Shown here in pieces: positions 60,192 through 64,000 of a DNA stretch of 64,000 nt. The stretch spans positions 310,001 through 374,000 of the forward strand of contig JASPKZ010007549.1 in the NCBI GenBank assembly GCA_030220185.1, given 5' to 3'. Origin of the DNA: Diploptera punctata (taxonomy: Eukaryota; Arthropoda; Insecta; Blattodea; Blaberidae). Numbering within the stretch: position 1 is the stretch's first letter; the number at the start of each line of letters is the position of its first letter. Position numbers and translations under genes: made by a program. A model generated the notes under the pieces. That model worked only from the letters and a program-made list of their open reading frames with translations, ran no database searches and was not told the origin of the DNA.

Positions 60192-60815
60192 GTAAGCCCC
60201 GCTTCTATATATCCTTTTCTTGATACGTTAAAACACTCCGCACCTCTGGATTAGTTCCAGCGGCTGTGCCAACTTAACAAGGCAAGTTTCCCTCACTGAC
60301 AATCACCACAACTTGCATCTGTTAGAACCTAACGTATCAACAGTTACCGCTATCAGACAGTCAAGTGTTATCTGAAAAATCTACTTGTTCTTTATGATTC
60401 ATTATTGTTACGTCTTAAGAGGAAGCCATTGCTTCAGGAATTTAAATTATGCTTCGATTTTGGGGTTTATAGAATATATTTTTATTTCGTAAATTAAATC
60501 GTATGTATTCACTTTTGTTGCGAGAATACAAACATGACTTCTAGAGCCATTTTTAAATTACGTCTTTCGGGTAAACCACCAATCGTAATGGCCGGATTTC
60601 GCTAATTTCCCTAGATTGCCATTCTCGTTTTGTTTTAATTCCATATATCAAGTTTTGTTGCAAAAAATAAAACATTGCGTTTTCGAGAGCGATTTTTACG
60701 TTAAAATACGTACCGGTATAAAATTTGGTTACCAGTACCTGAAATAATAACATTTTTGCATTAACTAAGGATACATTTACCATTAAAAAATATGAAAGAA
60801 GAAGAAATATGTTCA
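60192..60815. other. CASK intron, no gene seen
   Basis: A 90-codon minus open stretch (60553-60825) has no recognisable domain; treated as chance. Confidence 0.4.
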
Positions 60816-60819
60816 ATCC

Positions 60820-61149
60820 ATCCATCCATAGTGATTCTGCCCGAAGGCAGGTTCTTCACTGCAATCATGGCATTTTCATGCTATGCTTGCAGCTTTACTA
60901 GTGAATTGTAGGTGTGGTAGCTTTCCATTGCTTTCCACACCGGTGAAGGATGATGATAATGATAAGGATGATGATGTTGGCCATATGATTTCGGGGACTG
61001 TTTGGGCCTTAAAGATTTCCTGACATTTGTCTTACAGGTGAGGAAAAACCCCGATAAAAACCTCACCCAGAAAAACTGCTCCGACCGGGGATCGAACCCG
61101 GGCCCGCTGCGTGACAAGGCAGCACGCTACCTCGAGACCACAGCGGTGA
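60820..61149 (-). mobile_element. SINE S2, copy j
   Basis: ccatccatccatagtgattc to cgagaccacagcggtg. CAT array 60945-60976 (mixed GAT/AAT). B box gggttcgatccccgg on minus intact. Confidence 0.93.
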
Positions 61150-61179
61150 ACAATAAATGATAGAATTCAATAACACCGC

Positions 61180-61348
61180 ATCGGCTAGGAACAACATGTT
61201 CAGAGAATGGAAGAAACAAGATTGCCCAAGATAGCATATCATTATAAACCAACGGGATTAAGGGATGTAGGAAGACCTAGGAAGGGATGGAAGGAATCAT
61301 TGTGAATTTGGAACAGGCAAATCGCCTAAACCTTGAAGTGAAGATCAT
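61180..61348 (+). mobile_element. LINE fragment with (GAT)n tail
   Basis: Frameshifted text equivalent to H-QRMEETRLPKIAYHYKPTGL, RDVGRPRKGWKESL, then gaacaggcaaatcgcctaaa and a GAT tail at 61340-61364. Family not one of those above, closest to LINE-B. Confidence 0.65.
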
Positions 61349-61454
61349 GATGATGATGATGATATTGGTTGAAAATTCTTGAGAAAATGTCTTCCCATCG
61401 AGACTTGAACCAGCACAAATCCCGTAGCTCTGCGCCAAGACTTCAAACCTTAAG

Positions 61455-61745
61455 AACAATAATAATAATATAATAAAGTAAACAGAAAACGGCAATTAAT
61501 ACTTGTGCATTACATGTCAAAATAATATTTAAATCGGAGTTAAATTAAATATAAATTTAGATTTGTTTTAAATAATTCTAACATATGGCAGCCCCTTGTT
61601 TCTTGTGGTAGGGAATTCCAGTTGCGAGAAGTGGAGATGGTATATGACATGGAGTGATGTGATGTCCTATGTTGCGGTATATTAAGCAAGAGACTATGTT
61701 GTGATCTTGTGTTTAAGTTATGGTTTGAGGATAGATACTGGAAAC
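61455..61745 (-). mobile_element. LINE-D C-terminus
   Basis: Minus strand: SMSYTISTSRNWNSLPQETR, GCHMLELFKTNLNLY, the WNSLP--IR----L-FK--LK pattern of CR1/L2-like elements; AAT tail at 61457-61475. Corresponds to 13500-13640. Confidence 0.72.
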
Positions 61746-61757
61746 GGGATGATAAAT

Positions 61758-62312
61758 GACACTGTGCAACAAAAAAGAAACTTTTTTTTTGTCTCAGAAA
61801 GAAAAATATGTGATTCTGATAATATTTTTTCTCCTGAATTCAAATATGATATCAGTTTTTCTCCATCGCGCTAGGTTTCTGAGAGACAGGAATTTATAAT
61901 TTCAAACACTTTCATATTTTCTACATTCGTAACTACACAATATTCGAACATTCGGACTCACCTACAAAGTAAGAAATGATGATTTTCTGTTATATTTCGC
62001 CTGTGGAGCATCCCTCTTGATGCTCCAACAATAATCGGCCAGCATATTAGGATTCCACTTGTCTTGATATCTCTTTTTCATAGCTGAAATCGCCTGAGTT
62101 AGCTCATTTGGTTTTATTTTACAATGGACAGATGGACGAAAAAGGTTTATTAAAAAAATTATTATTTAAATCCATTAATTGAATTGAAATAAAAAAAAAA
62201 CTGTCGGTGATGGTGAAATTCTGAATACATATTTGAAAACACAATAAAAATCTGCATTAAGTACAACTGTTGGTACTCATGAGACAAAAATCATGTTAAC
62301 CAGTGTAATTGG
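61758..62312 (-). repeat. Repeat Q, copy 3
   Basis: cactgtgcaacaaaaaagaa to tgttaaccagtg; highly similar to copies 1 and 2 (cctgtggagcatccctcttg, gtactcatgagacaaaaatc). Confidence 0.82.
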
Positions 62313-62315
62313 GAG

Positions 62316-62545
62316 TCGAGGTATGTAGGATCATAAATAAGAGATGTAGACAGTGTAATTTTCTTCTATCTTTGAGATGAAGACATGTCAACTCGTGGAA
62401 AAATGCATGACATTAAATATGAATCTGATACATAAGCATATTGCAGTTTGTCCGACACTCTATCGCTAATGTCAGAACCCTGCTTGTAAAGTCCAGTGGT
62501 TGATATTAGAAATCACACACCATGTCCAAGTATTGATGAATAACA
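62316..62545. other. No gene seen
   Basis: Unclassified. Confidence 0.3.
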
Positions 62546-62554
62546 AATGGTAAC

Positions 62555-62625
62555 TTACTTACTTACTGGCACTATCGAACCCGTAGGTTCATGGCCGCAC
62601 AGACATACATCCCTATCCTGAGGTT
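62555..62625 (-). mobile_element. LINE-A minimal copy (about 70 bp) with target duplication
   Basis: ttacttacttactggcacta to tccctatcctgag only. Flanked by atggtaac at 62547-62554 and 62626-62633. About 20 bp (aagctctcca) are missing internally. Confidence 0.85.
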
Positions 62626-62639
62626 ATGGTAACTGAACA

Positions 62640-63005
62640 ATTGAATAGATAAATGTTATCGAGTGGACTGGTTGTGTTTCTAAACACTGTGTAATTGGAC
62701 AGAATGTAATGTTTATAAACATTAATTGATGTTTTGAGTAAGACAGGGCAGATGCAATGAGGTTGTGATAGTGGTGCGGAAACTTGCCTCGCAGCATGTT
62801 GTGTTGTATGTGTTAGTTAACCTGAAAGTGGCCTTTTGAAGTGTAGTCCCCCCACCTGCCCCCTCCTGTGTCATACATGTGCCTTGTGTGTTCTGAATGC
62901 TGATACTCATTTTATTGGAGTCCCAAATTATATTTTTAATTTAAAAAATCTATGAAAAATATTTTTTTGCAGACTCAGAAAAAATTCTCTCCCAAATTGT
63001 TTGAA
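62640..63005. other. No gene seen
   Basis: Unclassified intronic DNA leading into the tandem array. Confidence 0.3.
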
Positions 63006-63020
63006 TAATTTGTTTATATG

Positions 63021-64000
63021 CAGGAAGTGGTTTCTCCTCCCCTGTAGAGTTAACACATAATGTTTATATACAGGAAGTGGTTTCTCCTCCCCTGTAGAGT
63101 TAACACATAATGTTTATATACAGGAAGTGGTTTCTCCTCCCCTGTAGAGTTAACACATAATGTTTATATGCAGGAAGTGGTTTCTCCTCCCCTGTAGAGT
63201 TAACACATAATGTTTATATGCAGGAAGTGGTTTTCTCCTCCCCTGTAGAGTTAACACATAATGTTTATATGCAGGAAGTGGTTTCTCCTCCCTGTAGAGT
63301 TAACACATAATGTTTATATGCAGGAAGTGGTTTCTCCTCCCCTGTAGAGTTAACACATAATGTTTATATGCAGGAAGTGGTTTCTCCTCCCCTGTAGAGT
63401 TAACACATAATGTTTATATGCAGGAAGTGGTTTCTCCTCCCCTGTAGAGTTAACACATAATGTTTATATGCAGGAAGTGGTTTCTCCTCCCCTGTAGAGT
63501 TAACACATAATGTTTATATGCAGGAAGTGGTTTCTCCTCCCCTGTAGAGTTAACACATAATGTTTATATACAGGAAGTGGTTTCTCCTCCCCTGTAGAGT
63601 TAACACATAATGTTATATACAGGAAGTGGTTTCTCCTCCCCTGTAGAGTTAACACATAATGTTTATATGCAGGAAGTGGTTTCTCCTCCCCTGTAGAGTT
63701 AACACATAATGTTTATATGCAGGAAGTGGTTTCTCCTCCCCTGTAGAGTTAACACATAATGTTTATATGCAGGAAGTGGTTTCTCCTCCCCTGTAGAGTT
63801 CAACACATAATGTTTATATGCAGGAAGTGGTTTCTCCTCCCCTGTAGAGTTAACACATAATGTTTATATGCAGGAAGTGGTTTCTCCTCCCCTGTAGAGT
63901 TAACACATAATGTTTATATGCAGGAAGTGGTTTCTCCTCCCCTGTAGAGTTAACACATAATGTTTATATGCAGGAAGTGGTTTCTCCTCCCCTGTAGAGT
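63021..64000. repeat. 50-bp tandem array (minisatellite), 19.6 units, continues past the window
   Basis: Unit: caggaagtggtttctcctcc, cctgtagagttaacacataa, tgtttatatg. Units start at 63021 and then every 50 bp, with single-base indels making units of 51 (63221, 63770) and 49 (63272, 63571). Only other variation is A or G in tatatR before the next unit. Nineteen full units plus 30 bp. Confidence 0.97.

Noticed and set aside
60553..60825. 90-codon minus ORF near CASK exon C
   Set aside because: No family features; tested as a possible missed SH3 exon but no SH3 residues and wrong strand.
63021..64000. CRISPR array
   Set aside because: The 50-bp units are contiguous with no unique spacers; this is a minisatellite.

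Overview
The window is non-coding animal DNA, AT-rich and extremely repeat-dense, and it carries part of one recognisable host gene. Three GC-rich exons on the + strand (38538-38729, 57564-57728, 60117-60185/60191), each with clean AG/GT splice borders in phase 0, encode consecutive parts of the MAGUK scaffold protein CASK: the end of the second L27 region and its linker, the core of the PDZ domain, and the last PDZ strand plus the linker towards SH3. Everything else is intron: at least 38.5 kb upstream, 18.8 kb between exons A and B, 2.4 kb between B and C, and at least 3.8 kb downstream. The large introns and the LINE/SINE/Penelope mixture suggest a large insect genome. The commonest LINE has a C-terminal tail that reminds me of cockroach (Blattodea, perhaps Periplaneta) predicted proteins; that assignment is from memory and tentative.

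The intronic DNA is a stack of transposon remains. The dominant family (called LINE-A here) is an RTE-like non-LTR retrotransposon with about 26 copies, nearly all 5'-truncated, ending in an (AAGT)n tail. One copy at 16541-17468 is a 5' end with the APE endonuclease, and three copies (8135-9023, 54075-55153, 20665-21391) carry reverse-transcriptase C-terminal parts. At least ten further LINE families (B, C, D, E, F, G, H, I, J, K, L, M) are present mostly as C-terminal stubs. Three tRNA-derived SINE families occur: S1 (box A/B head, 3' part ending near tagatgtcA-type sequence), S2 (about 330 bp with an internal CAT microsatellite) and S3 (about 300 bp, ACTTT tail). Three Penelope-like (PLE) families with GIY-YIG endonuclease remains and inverted pseudo-LTRs occur at 2477-3755, 29613-30060 (plus 36988-37180) and 57878-58694; two have hammerhead-ribozyme-like cores. 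DNA transposon traces include a 590-bp inverted-repeat element with an intact HTH-only transposase ORF (25077-25361), Tc/mariner-like transposase C-terminal pieces (38925-40480), CACTG-ended MITE-like repeats, foldback elements, a Helitron-like 3' end and a hAT-like end.

Layout: 1-9 kb LINE-A/B/K pieces, PLE-1, SINEs and a nested LINE; 9-25 kb LINE-C/A/B pieces, the endonuclease fragment, repeat P, Helitron-like end, foldback; 25-38 kb HTH element, a three-fold LINE-A cluster, PLE-2, long AAT arrays, an RNase H LINE with clear target duplications; 38.5-60.2 kb the CASK exons separated by nested SINE/LINE clusters, a perfect hairpin at 53.1-53.3 kb, and PLE-3; 60-64 kb S2, repeat Q and a 50-bp tandem array that runs off the end of the window. 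Insertion-within-insertion is common and many target-site duplications are readable, giving a relative chronology. I found no bacterial-type operon, CRISPR array or defence system, and no wholly new coding system; the most notable items are the ribozyme-bearing Penelope copies, the HTH-only transposase ORF and the self-palindromic LINE insertion at 55.6 kb.
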